The notes beneath the pieces were generated by a model. It ran no database searches, had not been told where the DNA came from, and worked only from the letters and a program-made list of their open reading frames with translations. A stretch of 39,650 nucleotides of DNA from Paracamarosporium sp. OC-R06-R3 (taxonomy: Eukaryota; Ascomycota; Dothideomycetes; Pleosporales; Didymosphaeriaceae). The translations under genes were made by a program, and so were the position numbers. The first letter of the stretch is position 1; each line of letters opens with the position of its first letter. Shown piece by piece: positions 18,784 through 29,876 of this stretch. Where the stretch lies: positions 1,026-40,675 of the forward strand of contig JACVRA010000323.1 in the NCBI GenBank assembly GCA_019828545.1, read 5' to 3'.

Positions 18784-20443
18784 ACAGAACCCCCATCGTA
18801 TCCCGCTTTATTTTAATGTCCTTGAGACGTGCATAGTTCTCTCCATAGAAAGCTTCCTTCCAGTCCAGTTGGTTCGGACTCCCTTCATGGAGATACGTTC
18901 CTGTAGTAGGAGAAATAGCCTTTAGCGCCGGGAGTACTGATTTCAATAATACCTTTTCCTTCTGTGAATTTTCCGCCCAACTTGTATTCCAATCCCATTG
19001 CGCCACTATCATCTGATGAAGATCGGAGTTGCGCCAGGCTGGAAGAACGGCGTTGGATGGCGCAGCGAAAGGGGCCTGAGGCACACGAATACTGTTTCCG
19101 ACAATCCAGAACCCAGGGTCTGTGGAAACTATGTTTCGGTGTACCTCGATCAGCTTCCTAGTATTGTTTGACAAAGCAGATCGTGAGATCAGGCGGGATA
19201 TCTGAGAAACGGAGCTAGGAACAATACCATACGGTAGTGGACCATAGTACGTGGAGAACAAGTCCAGCCATGATTCAAAGGTGGCGATGTGAAGATTGAA
19301 TGGTATCTCGAGCTGGTTCAGATCTGAGATCGCCGATTCAATTAAGACGCTCAAGTCTACATCGGGTTTGTCTGGCAATGTCACTGGTTGGAGGGAGAAT
19401 TGACCACCTGATATTACGTAGGCCGCAGTGGCGCCTGCCTCCAGCCAACGTGGGAAGTTCTTGTGAATAATTTCAACCCCAGCCCAAAACGCATCCTCGT
19501 TTGGGGATGCCGATATATTGAACGTCAATCCAGCAGCAGAGAGAATTCCATCAGGAAAAACCTTGACTGTCATGCTGAGAACAACAGCAAAAACGCCAGG
19601 GCCTCCTCCACTAAGTGCCCAATATAGGTCAGGGTTCTTAGACGGAGTAGCAATAAGATATTCCCCGTTTGCAGTAACGACCTCCCATTCAAGTACATTA
19701 TCTGCACTTAAACCATACTTGGAGCTGAGCAGCGAATGCCCACCACCAGCTGTATATCCACCTCCCAAGGCAACGGTGGGGCACGTACCTCCAATAATCC
19801 GGAATCCTTCTTTCTGGGCAGCGTAATAGGCCTCGTATGCTAATACGCCTGGCTCGATCCTTGCTGCGGGTCCGCGGTAGTGATTGTACATATTTTCCCC
19901 GTTGTACTGTTTAATGAAAGCTAATCCTTTGAAAGAATGCATCCAGATGGACAATGATCCTAGCCCACTACTTTTTCCCAAGAGATCGTGACCAGAACTT
20001 TTGATGATAACACGTATATTATGTTCCCGAGCAAATTTGAGTGATGCCTTAACGTGGTCTGCATTCGAAGCATTTACCACGTACAGTGGATAGTTGCCAA
20101 TACGACAGGCACTTGTTCGCGGAGTGAAGGGGTCACAGCTTGCTTTCTGGCACTGTGGCGAGAGAAAAGACGAAGGCGAGAAGATATGTGTTTCAGCATA
20201 TGCCCAGCCTCGTTTCAAATTTTCGCAAGAAGCTTCAGAGTAGGCTGGGTCATGACACGGCATGGCTAGTGGGGTGGTGGCGATGAGTCGACCATTTACG
20301 GTCTCGTTCAACTCTCTCCATAGCGGCTTCGAAGGCCAGCACGGATCCTGGGGGATGCATCGGCATGTGCGTAACGACGATGGGCCAGTGGAGGCAAATG
20401 TAACGAATAAGCAAAGTACAATAACTGGAAACAACCATGCCAT
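18713..20443 (-). CDS. Secreted BBE-type FAD-linked oxidoreductase
   Basis: Single-exon 576-aa protein. An N-terminal signal peptide is evident (LFPVIVLCLFVTFASTG, about residues 4-20), followed by a Cys-rich pre-domain. The PCMH FAD-binding domain spans about 110-300. IIKSSGHDLLGKSSG provides His152 for 8-alpha-histidyl FAD, and GGTCPTVALGGG provides Cys221 for the second covalent bond, so bicovalent flavinylation as in berberine-bridge-type enzymes is predicted. The C-terminal BBE motif is present (LYAKTGVGSDDWEEDTQGRL, near 548-570). Such enzymes oxidise alcohols, amines or C-C bonds with O2; in HR-PKS clusters related flavoproteins (for example Sol5 in solanapyrone biosynthesis) act as late oxidases. 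It is divergent from the SDR and convergent with the bANK gene. The gene looks intact and the substrate is unknown. Confidence 0.9.
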   Translation of the reverse strand: MAWLFPVIVLCLFVTFASTGPSSLRTCRCIPQDPCWPSKPLWRELNETVNGRLIATTPLAMPCHDPAYSEASCENLKRGWAYAETHIFSPSSFLSPQCQKASCDPFTPRTSACRIGNYPLYVVNASNADHVKASLKFAREHNIRVIIKSSGHDLLGKSSGLGSLSIWMHSFKGLAFIKQYNGENMYNHYRGPAARIEPGVLAYEAYYAAQKEGFRIIGGTCPTVALGGGYTAGGGHSLLSSKYGLSADNVLEWEVVTANGEYLIATPSKNPDLYWALSGGGPGVFAVVLSMTVKVFPDGILSAAGLTFNISASPNEDAFWAGVEIIHKNFPRWLEAGATAAYVISGGQFSLQPVTLPDKPDVDLSVLIESAISDLNQLEIPFNLHIATFESWLDLFSTYYGPLPYGIVPSSVSQISRLISRSALSNNTRKLIEVHRNIVSTDPGFWIVGNSIRVPQAPFAAPSNAVLPAWRNSDLHQMIVAQWDWNTSWAENSQKEKVLLKSVLPALKAISPTTGTYLHEGSPNQLDWKEAFYGENYARLKDIKIKRDTMGVLYAKTGVGSDDWEEDTQGRLCKIV

Positions 20444-20904
20444 GACAGAGTACCACAGGTGCCGAATGATGGCCCAAGGGGATATCGTTCTTTACTTAAG
20501 ACATAATCCTAGAGGGTACATAAATTTGGTGATCAACAGCTGACATATACCATTATAGGTTTGTGGAGGAACTTATGCGACTTGGAACTGATGCAAGTTC
20601 AGCATGTGAGGTAAGTGCTACATGTGAGGTAAGTGCTACATGTGAGATAAATCCTATATGCGGGGTAAATTTGTAAGGCGGGGTAATAAGTTTGAGAAGC
20701 GAGGGAAAGCTTTGAGAACATTGAAAGTGAGGTAAGTCACTTATCTTCCAGGTGCCTTATCTCAGCGGGCTTACTAATAAGAGCGGATTACGGCTTAGCG
20801 CAATCTTTGTTTCCTTGACCCACGCCGCAGTGTGCTTACCGTTTCTACCAGACAAACTGGCGACGCTCAACACGTTACCGCTATAACTTGTACCCACTTC
20901 GATC
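20444..20904. promoter_or_regulatory. Divergent promoter of FAD oxidase and SDR, with tandem repeats
   Basis: 461 bp between two divergent starts. The centre carries an 18-bp tandem repeat array (separate entry). No coding potential is seen. Both genes are likely controlled from here, and the repeats are candidate factor-binding sites. Confidence 0.5.
20603..20675. repeat. 18-bp tandem repeat array in divergent promoter
   Basis: Unit CATGTGAGGTAAGTGCTA occurs perfectly at 20603-20620 and 20621-20638, then with changes at 20639-20656 (CATGTGAGATAAATCCTA). A weaker fourth unit is at 20657-20675. Further GGGGTAA and GAGGTAAGT words follow to about 20735. The array lies between divergent cluster promoters. 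A role as clustered binding sites, for example for the bANK factor, is inference. Confidence 0.75.
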
Positions 20905-21873
20905 ATGTTCGGGCCTCTTTGGGAGCAATTCTTTCCTGGGAAGCCCACATTCACCGACCAACACGTGCCCAATAATGTGGGGAAGGTGTTTATCGTAACG
21001 GGTGCCAACTCGGGCATCGGGTTCGAACTTGTTAAAAGGCTTTACCCAACTGGCGCGACCATATACCTTGCCGGACGATCCCCAAAGCGAATCGAAACAG
21101 CAATCACACAGATAACTACTGATGCGGCAGCCTCACCGCCTGAAACCCCTGCCAGTCTAAAGCACCTGCACCTTGATCTCTCGGACCTTAAGACGGTCAA
21201 GCCAGCCGCAGCATCCTTTTGTGCTCAGGAAGCGAGACTGGATATTCTATGGAACAATGCTGGTCTCCGAGCGCCCACAGGTTCGTTCACAGAGCAAGGA
21301 CTCGAAGCACACGTGGGGACGAACTGCGTGGCCCCTCTCCTCTTCACCCAAGAATTGATTCCAATAATGCAAAAAACAGCAAAAACTGCACAACCCAACA
21401 GTGTGCGCATCTTGTGGACAGTCTCCTCCCATATAGATTTAACGGCACCAAAGGGCGGTATTGACTACGATGTTATCAATAAGGGCAAGACGGTGGAGAC
21501 AAATTTCAATTACGCCATGTCCAAAGTCGGTAACTGGTACTTTGCCGCTGACGCAGCAAGGAGGTGGGGGAAAGATGGCATCGTGAGCGCTTGTTTCAAT
21601 CCAGGAAATTGCTACACTGGCATTGTGACAAACGAGACCTGGCTAATGCGACTTTTCTTGAGGTTCCTCTTTTACGATGCTCGTTTTGGCGCATATACTA
21701 TGCTTTTTTCCGGGTTTTCTGAAGAACTTACCATGGAAAACAATGGGTCATACATCATGCCATGGGGCAAGGTCAACCCCAACACGCGTGGTGATATATA
21801 TAGATCTATCGAGGACGGAAAGGCGAGGGAATTTTGGGAGTGGTGTGAGAGCCAATATAGACTATATGTCTGA
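20905..21873 (+). CDS. Short-chain dehydrogenase/reductase
   Basis: Intronless 322-aa protein from ATG 20905. Classical SDR features are present: cofactor loop TGANSGIG (residues 32-39), then AGR after the second strand, which suggests NADP(H). Also present are WNNAG (structural NNAG), a Ser in TVSSHID and the catalytic YxxxK as YAMSK. Overall it resembles retinol-dehydrogenase-like fungal SDRs of about 320 aa. The likely role is reduction of a ketone or oxidation of an alcohol on the polyketide. The 3' end faces the PKS 3' end with 186 bp between them, and the 5' end shares a repeat-bearing promoter region with the FAD oxidase. It appears intact. Confidence 0.9.
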   Translation: MFGPLWEQFFPGKPTFTDQHVPNNVGKVFIVTGANSGIGFELVKRLYPTGATIYLAGRSPKRIETAITQITTDAAASPPETPASLKHLHLDLSDLKTVKPAAASFCAQEARLDILWNNAGLRAPTGSFTEQGLEAHVGTNCVAPLLFTQELIPIMQKTAKTAQPNSVRILWTVSSHIDLTAPKGGIDYDVINKGKTVETNFNYAMSKVGNWYFAADAARRWGKDGIVSACFNPGNCYTGIVTNETWLMRLFLRFLFYDARFGAYTMLFSGFSEELTMENNGSYIMPWGKVNPNTRGDIYRSIEDGKAREFWEWCESQYRLYV

Positions 21874-22059
21874 GTATTTCAGGTCATTCTCACATTTCTA
21901 TCTAAAACTTCAGATAGGGTTGTTCTGCCCGTCAAAGCAATCTAAAATCTTCATGTTCTGCTACCGTTGGATTGCAGCCAATACCCAAAGATATGGAGCT
22001 CGTTTATAGTGAAACCTGAGACTGGTCACATCATAGAGTAATACATTGCTACTACCTAA

Positions 22060-25000
22060 TCAAGCTGCAGAGCTGAAGCCCTTCCTCATGATGCTCTCGC
22101 ATAGCGAAGTCAAAGTCCGTGCGCCCAGCACTTCCAACATCGACAAATTGAGGCTAAGCTCCATTCTTAACCAGTTTCTGAACTCCACTGCAACAAGCGA
22201 GTCAATACCATAGCTTACAATGGGTCTCTCGGGATCCATGTCTTCCGTCATACCAAGACTCCGCTTAAGTTTCTGGTTTGCCATGTCTATCAACATGGAC
22301 AAGAATTTCATCTCGTCAGCCTCGCCTGGCCTGCTCGATTTCCATGCAGCTCGCAGAATAGCTCCCATAGATGTACCTGAATCGAGGTCGGATGCATGGT
22401 CTCGTTCCTTACTTGTGGAATGTCGAAGTGAGCTAAATCTGGCATCGCGCTGTGCAGGGGATTCTTTAGGCAATGGAACTGGTATGCCAGTGATCAACTG
22501 GGCCGAACTAGCCGCGTTGATGGCCTTCTCTCCTTGTTGCTGCAAAATCGAAAAATACAGGATTTCATGCAGAAGATTCTCATCGATTGGCGACCACCCC
22601 TGGGCGAGGAGCCTTCTTGCAAGTGTATCTCGGTCATTGACGTAGCCCACATCCTCGACGACTCCTAGATCGACGGCACAAGCTGGCAGTCCAAGGGATT
22701 TGCGATACAGAGCAAAACTGTCAAGGAATCCATTTGCGGCGCTATAGTTTGCCTGTCCTTTTTGACCGACAATGCCGCAAATACTAGAAAGCATTGTGAA
22801 AAATTCGAGGGGTGCTCCAAACGCTAATGCTACGTTGTGGAGATTCCACGTTCCTTGAACCTTGGGAAGTAAAACCTCGTGGAACTCCTCAATCGACATA
22901 GTTGTGTACGGCTTGTCCTAATTTTGTTCCTAGATTAGCTTAGGAAGCGAATGTTGATAGCTGTAATGTCTTACGCGTAAAACCATAGCACCCTGCAATA
23001 TCCCTCCAATAGGCATTTGAGAGGCGCAAAAAGCCCGCTTCACGTCTTCGACATCTGTAACGGTGCCAGTAACCAAGTGTATATCCGCGCCGAGTGATCT
23101 TATGTTGGCAATAACAGACTGTGACTTCTCGTCGCTGTATCCTGAGCGTGCTAGAACGATGAGAGTCTTAGCGCCTTTCGAAGCCAGATAGACAGCCATG
23201 CTCCCGCAAATCCCTTTCAGGCCACCAACAATCAAGTATGAAAAATGTGGGCGCAGATTGAGTGAAGGTGACGCAGCCCGGACCTAACCATATCATCAGT
23301 TTAGTTTCGGATAACAATATACGAATCACAGAGCTCACTACCTTGACCGTGCTGTCCTTTTCATCCTCTCTCGCTATGACGATTTTGCCGATGACATTTC
23401 CTGTGCTGAGGCGTCGGAAAGCCGTAGGAGCGTCCTTGAACTCGTAGACTTTACTAATGATAGGCCTTATATGGCCATTTCGCAAGAGTCCAAATATCCT
23501 CTTCAGAAGACTGATATACATAAGTTGCCAAATCTCCTTTTACGGCAGCCTAACTGCACTTACCTGTATTTCAGAGCTGCCGAAATTGATTCATGCGACA
23601 TATCAATGGCCCGGTACGATGCGTTACGGTTGAAAGGTTCCATAGAGATACTCGATCGTTGCAGTATGTCTTTCTTGCCTACCTCAAGGAAGGTACCCCC
23701 AGCAGCAATGCATTCCCATGAGGCATGCAGAATATCGCCTGTTAGCGAATTTAGGATAACATCCACCCCCTGTCCAGCTGTAGCAGCCATAAGCTTAGCA
23801 GCAAAATCCACTGATCGTGAAGAAAAGATATGATCTTCTTGGAGGCCATAACGTTCTCTAAGAAAAGCTTTTTTTTCGTCAGTGCCAACGGTACAAAATA
23901 TCTGCGCTCCAAAATATTTGCAGAGCTGAACGGCAGCTAAGCCCAGACCACCTGCGGCTGAATGGATAAGCACCGACTGATCCCTTTTTACTCTTGCCAG
24001 ATCTTCTAGTGCGTAAAGCGCAGTGGAATAAACCGTGTTCAATGTTGAGGCATCCACGAATGAAATATCGTCTGGTATAGGGTAGAGTTCCCCCTTAGCC
24101 TTGCATTGCACCCTGTTCGAAAGACTACCTTTCTTGTTCGCCAGTACCCTTTGGCCAATGTGATAAGGCGATGTTTCCCCTTTTCCAAGGCGCACTACGG
24201 TTCCAGCACCATCGAGACCCAGTCTACGTTCGTCGCCTGGTACAATCCCCATCACAACAGCCAGATCCTTGAAATTTAAAGAAACAGCGTGTATCTCTAC
24301 TTCAACGTAGCCATCCGGTAGAGGAATGTCTAAGTCGGAAACTTCAGCATATTGCAGAGTGTCTAATGTCCCAATATGCTCACTGATCAGCCGTATGGTG
24401 GATTTTTGTTGAAAAAGTGGCCAATCCATGGGTTTAGACCCGGAAACGATGTCATCCTGCCGTAGATTGACGGGTTGATCTGGGATAACCCGCGCGATAT
24501 GCAACACTCCCCTCCTTTCAACAAATTCTGTGTCGAGATTGATTATGGTCTCGCACGATGTTAAGCTGCGGAGCGTTTGATCAATTGCAGGGATGCAGCT
24601 ACCATTGCTATCCGATTCCAGATCTAATGTCATTACGATAGCGTTGGGATCTTCGTTACAAATTGAACGGATAAGTCCATGAATGAGACCGTTGTCAGGG
24701 TTGGTGACGTGCATCTGAGATCCGGAGGTGACCCAGAGTATCCTGCAGTTCTTCTCAAGCAAGTCACGAAGCATGGTCCAATGTGTCGACGTCATCTTGC
24801 TTATAAATGGTTCCACCGCTTCATCTATAACAGCCACAGTAGACCCGATTGGTATTTTAAGGGTGGAGGCTGTATGGCAGGCTACATTCCAACCTTTTCC
24901 TGCCAAGCCAGTCCTCACTTTGGAAAGCCATTGCTGCCACTCATGATTGAAAAGGAATAGTTGAACATGCGTTTCGGAAACAGAGTTTAGATCTTCGCTC

Positions 25001-28000
25001 TTTCGCTCAGTCTTCCTGAATAGGTAAATGGATGAGCCTTGTGCAGGAGATTCCGATGGAACATCGTACAATGTAAGCATCCTCTCAAGCCCAGCGACTT
25101 GGAAATCCTTGAACAAGTTAGAGGGTGATTTTTTCAGATGATCCGTTTCCATGATACTGGATCCTATATTTCCCTTCCCAGAGTGATGGGGTGAATCTTG
25201 ATTGACAATGTCATCGACTTGGGTGATACCATTCAAAAGGAAACACCCATCTTTACTAAGGCATTGGCAAAGCTTTGCTATGTCTTGAGACAAGTGTTCA
25301 GAAACTCCGCTTGTCAGGACTACGACGTCGAATTGTTCTACACTGGGAAGAACATCTATGTTTTCTGCCCAATCCACCTTAACGTTAGCAAACGACTTGT
25401 ACTTTGCACCAAGCTCTTTTAGCGTTGCCTGAGATGAAACGACCAAATGAAGTTCAGAGCATGAAGTTCTGTCAAAGGCGCCTGGCCCATCTGGCTCGGT
25501 CAATGTAGCCCATAAACTGTTCCTATGGTTCTTGGGGATAATTTCGAGCACCTTCAAGTCCGGATGCTTGAAGGCGATCATGTCCAGTAATTTGTTGGTC
25601 CTATTATCGACTTGACCTATTTTCTTGGAAGTGTCGGTCTGTATCATATCCTTCAGTTGGTCTTCTGACAACGAAAAAATGTCTGGTCCCCATATAGTTC
25701 GGTTGTAAATATGGGAAGGGCTTGTTGGATGATCCGCTTCTAAAGTTCCATATCGGAGACCTTTCAACTGCAAGACTTGGGTTCCTGTATCCTGGTCATA
25801 TGCAACAACACTTGATACGAGCGATTTAACATCCTCGCGCCTGCCAATGCCGCTGAAGTTTGAATCACAGATTGAGACTACGGTTTTCGCCAGGGATTGT
25901 TGCGCGGGAACAGTGAGTTCGTCGATCGTATCTGGAATGAGCACAACATTCACCGAATATCTCTGTCCCGCCCAAACCGAAGGAGCTACTGATTGAAAGC
26001 AGGCATCAATATTTGTCGGATGAAGTGGGTAAATTGACTGCGGGTACGTCGAATCAGGGTGCTCAAAAGATAGCACCGAGCGACTGCGACTGGAACCTGA
26101 CGTCGATTCAATGAGACGCTGTTTCTGGAAAGCCGGGCCAAAGCGATAACCAATTTTGTGCATGACTTTGTGCCAGCCATCCGCCGAGGTGGGAAATCGA
26201 AGCGGCGACAGTTCAATCTCCGTTCCTCGTTTGTATTCCGTTTTGACAATGCCGATAAGTCCTTTGGCATAGTCATTCACCTCTCCATCTGCTATACCCG
26301 AGATCTTGAAATCAAAATATGAGGGGTTAGGTCCAGCTCCTGGAGACAATGACAGAATGATTTGCTGTGGAGTGCCCTCGTCTTCAAGTACTAGTGCTTT
26401 TAAGAACTTGATATTGCGAAGATGATAAGACTGCTGGTGGATACTTGCAACACTGCTGATCTGTCCCGTTGCCTTATGAACTTGATATATTGCTTCAATT
26501 GCCATGGAGATATATGCCGCCGCAGGGAATACGATACTCTCCCCAAGCTTGTGATCTTGAATCCATGAGACATTTTTCGAATCCAAAGATTGCCTCCAGA
26601 TAGGATGAGTCCAAGGAACTCCTAAGATCTTGCTGCCAAGTAGGTCATGGTGTAGGAATTTCCGAAACCGCCAATCTTTGCTAGCGTTACTCTCGTGCCA
26701 ATATTTCACAGTATGATTCCAGGAATAGTTTGGTAGGTCTATGATTGTCCTAGGATCTTCGCACTTGGTGCTGTTGAATTTCATTAGGTTGATGGAGTCG
26801 CCCTTGATGAATAGTTTTCCTGCAAGGTCGCAGAATGCTTGGACTGCCTCAGGCCCTCGTTTCCAAGCACTCACATATTCCACAGTCGAATCCATTACTC
26901 GCTTTATCTGCATAATAGGCCCAGATAAGGCACTACTTGGGCCAACCTCTATCAACATGTCAACGTCTTCTTGCTGAAGTAGGTTTTGCACAGCGGTGTC
27001 AAACAGCACGGGCGAGGAAAGATTTTGCTCCCAATAAGCCATCCCATGAAGGCTATTTATTTTGTTTCCTGTGACCGAGGAATACATAACAGCTTTCTGT
27101 GCAATGGGAGATAGAGATTCGCAGTTGTGTTCGATGAGGCTTCGATACTCTGTCGCGATGTCTTTCATGTATGCTGAATGGTAAGCTGCATCGACTAGTA
27201 ACATTCTTGCGAAGTGGCCTTCTTGTTGGACGCGACGTTCGAGATCTTCCAGCTGTTTCCGATCACCAGAAATTGTTACGCTCTCTGGGCTGTTGATACA
27301 CGCGACATAGACGTTAGGAGTAGACTGTATAAAAGCTCTAGCCTCGACCACACCGAGCCCTAATGCCATCATTCCAACTGGTTCACTGTATGAAGCATTA
27401 CTAGTAGCCTTGCCTCGATAATACGCGATCTTTATGGCTTGTTCAGGTGGCAAAAAGCCTGCTGCAACTGCTGCAGCAATTTCTCCTGACGAGTGGCCTG
27501 CCACGGTCCGATACTTCACGCCGCAGTCAGTCAATACAGCAATTATAGCAAGTTGCAAAGCGGTCACCAAGGTCTGCGATATCTCAGGGAGTCTGAAATG
27601 TTCTGGTGTCCGGGGTAGGCAGAGTTCATCAATGAGTGACCAGCTTGGACCATCTTCAAGACGTTCAAGTACATGCTGAAGATGTTTCAGGTGTTCTTCG
27701 GCAACAGGAAAGCTTTCAACTAGTTGCAGCCCCATCTGCGGCCACTGTGCGCCTTGTCCAGTAAAGACGATCCCAATGTGTGGCGCGATGCTTGCCTTGC
27801 TTAAAGTGATAGATGCTGCAGAAAGATTACAACTATCCGCAATGATATATCCACGATGAAAATGTCGAGAGCGTTTTTCTGATAACGTATATGCTAGGTC
27901 TTGGAGTTGAATACTAACGGCAGGGTTTGATAGGTGCTTATCCAACGCTGTTATATTCCTTCTGAGAGATATTTCATCATTCGCCGATACTGGGATCACG

Positions 28001-29473
28001 TACGGCCTTCCGTTCCCTACGTCATCCGAAAACCAGTCATCTGTGTCTTGAGCATACGAAGTGGTGTGCCAAAGTTTGCTGCTGGGATGGTCGATTACAA
28101 CATGTGCGTTTGAACCTCCGTAACCAAAAGAATTTACTCCAGCTCGACGAAGCGATGTGTGGTCTTCCCACTTGGTTGCTGTTCTTGAAGCCCGTACTCG
28201 GAGGCTTTGGAAGTCAATGTTGGGATTTGGTGTTAGGAACGTAGGATTCCCAGGGATGATGTTATTTTCCATAGCGAGGACAACCTTGAGCAATCCTGAA
28301 ATGCCAGCAGCTGGCTCAGAATGGCCGATATTGCTTTTCACAGATCCAATTCGTAGTGGTTGGTCGATATTCCTGGTATCCGCAAAGACAGATCCGACCG
28401 CATTCACTTCAATGACATCTCCAGCTTTCGTACCTGTGCCATGACATTCAATGTAATCTATGAATGAGGTCAGTAGCAAAACAGGCATTGCGGAAGGTTT
28501 TCGCGTACGTACAGGTCGCGTTCATGTCACTAATTCCAGCATTCGCATAAGCTTGGCGGATTGTCGCTGCTTGAGCGACGGCGCTAGGACTAGCAATTCC
28601 TGCCGTCCATCCATCGCTACCAGTAGCAGTTCCCCGAACAATACCTCGGACAGGATTTCGATCTACCTCTGCATCGCGCAACCTCTTTAGAAAAACCATG
28701 CTTACACCCTCGGCTTTGATGTATCCATCGGCTTTGGCATCAAACGTATGGCAAAATCCCGATCCAGATGCTGTTCCGTTGGCACTCAGATTGTCCATAA
28801 CATGCTCTGGACTCAGGTAAATATTTGCTCCAGCAACAATTGCTGCGTTGATTTCTTCCGTTTGGAGGTACCGATTAGCAAGATCAAGGCCGATTAGACT
28901 GCCTGAACATGCAGTGTCCAACGTAATACTAGGTCCCTTGATATTGAGAAAGTGACTGATTCTGTTGCTCAGCATTGCTCTGCCTGTGCCAACGGTGGTA
29001 GACGGAGCACGTGTTTCAGGATCTCGCATTTGCATGTCCGCGTAATCACAGGCATATGACCCCACAAAACAGCCGATCGGTTGGCCGCTAAGCTCCTCCA
29101 TAGTAATGCCTGAATTTTCCAGTCCTTCGTAGATAACTTCGAGGAGTTGTCGCTGCTGCGGATCCATGGCAGTAGCCTCCGATTTAGGGAGTTTGAAGAA
29201 AGACGCGTCGACGTCTCTTAAATCGGCGTCTATAAACATGCCTCCAGGGCTAGCCATAGTATGCGGCTTCTTAGACGCATCATAGTGTGTGGCTATGTCA
29301 AATCTCGTTGGAGGAGGGTTGTGTGACGCGATTCCTTCTCGGACGAGAAAATCCCAAAATTCTGTAGGGCTGTTGCAGCCACCAGGCAGCCGGCAGGCGA
29401 ATCCAACTATCGCGATAGGTTCCTGTTTACAACCGCGGCTAGCGTTTAGCACTGGAATAGTGCTCTCGACCAT
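22060..29473 (-). CDS. Highly reducing polyketide synthase (KS-AT-DH-psiMT-ER-KR-ACP)
   Basis: Five exons on the minus strand: 28513-29473, 23564-28457, 23342-23510, 22975-23283, 22060-22917. Introns of 53-58 nt all keep frame, giving 2396 aa. KS (~18-440): DTACSGS Cys189, His326 (ECHGTGT), His366 (NIGHSE). AT (~545-870): GHSSGE Ser643. DH (~920-1210): HKLGESIVFP His956 and Asp1138 (NIDACFQ). A residual methyltransferase region (~1230-1470) has lost the SAM glycine motif (VLEIIPKNHRN). ER (~1670-1995): HSAAGGLGLAAVQL. KR (~2010-2290): VGGLKGICGS, Ser2155/2156, Tyr2169, Asn2173. ACP (~2315-2390): GIDSL Ser2351. There is no TE, reductase or condensation domain at the end, so release needs a partner. 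It is predicted to build a fully reducible, unmethylated chain. TTTATAT on the minus strand at about 29551-29558 is a possible TATA box. Confidence 0.95.
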
Positions 29474-29876
29474 GCTTCAAGTATGCACGCGTTAAGGGCG
29501 CAATCAAGGGTTTGAGGTTATGGAACAGAGATGATGCAACAGGATATACGGATATAAATTGAGCCGAAAGGACGTGTGTGTTCTCAATCGTAGCCATTGT
29601 TCAGTTTATTACCGCAGACTTAACCCGATTGAGCGGATTGTAAAGAGGATTAATTTGGGAAAGCGAGCAACTGGCACGTCGAACATGGTGTAAGCCTCGT
29701 TTCGGCTATTCTTTCAATTACCTCAGCCGATTTGCTTGGCATATCGGATTCTCACTCCCGATCGCGCCGAGGATGAGATAAGCATATGTCATGGATACAC
29801 TTAGAACGTGTTTGTAGAATCACTCCAGTATGATTATTTGCTTCAACAAGTCGAATTTCAGTCGGCTACTTTCAAG
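29474..29876. promoter_or_regulatory. Bidirectional promoter between PKS and hydrolase
   Basis: 403 bp between divergent starts, without coding potential. The hexamer AGCCGA occurs three times across both strands (29562-29567, 29702-29707 as its complement, 29725-29730). A TATA-like ATATAAAT at 29552-29559 (TTTATAT on the minus strand) lies about 80 nt from the PKS start. The arrangement implies co-regulation of synthase and off-loading enzyme. Confidence 0.55.

Noticed and set aside
22220..22645. Plus-strand ORF of 141 codons
   Set aside because: Antisense to the KR-ACP exon of the PKS, whose frame and motifs are unambiguous.
29808..29876. Upstream extension of the hydrolase frame
   Set aside because: Open only from a GTG; the first ATG at 29877 fits the family N-terminus (GPVEDVEFKTIDGLTLRG).
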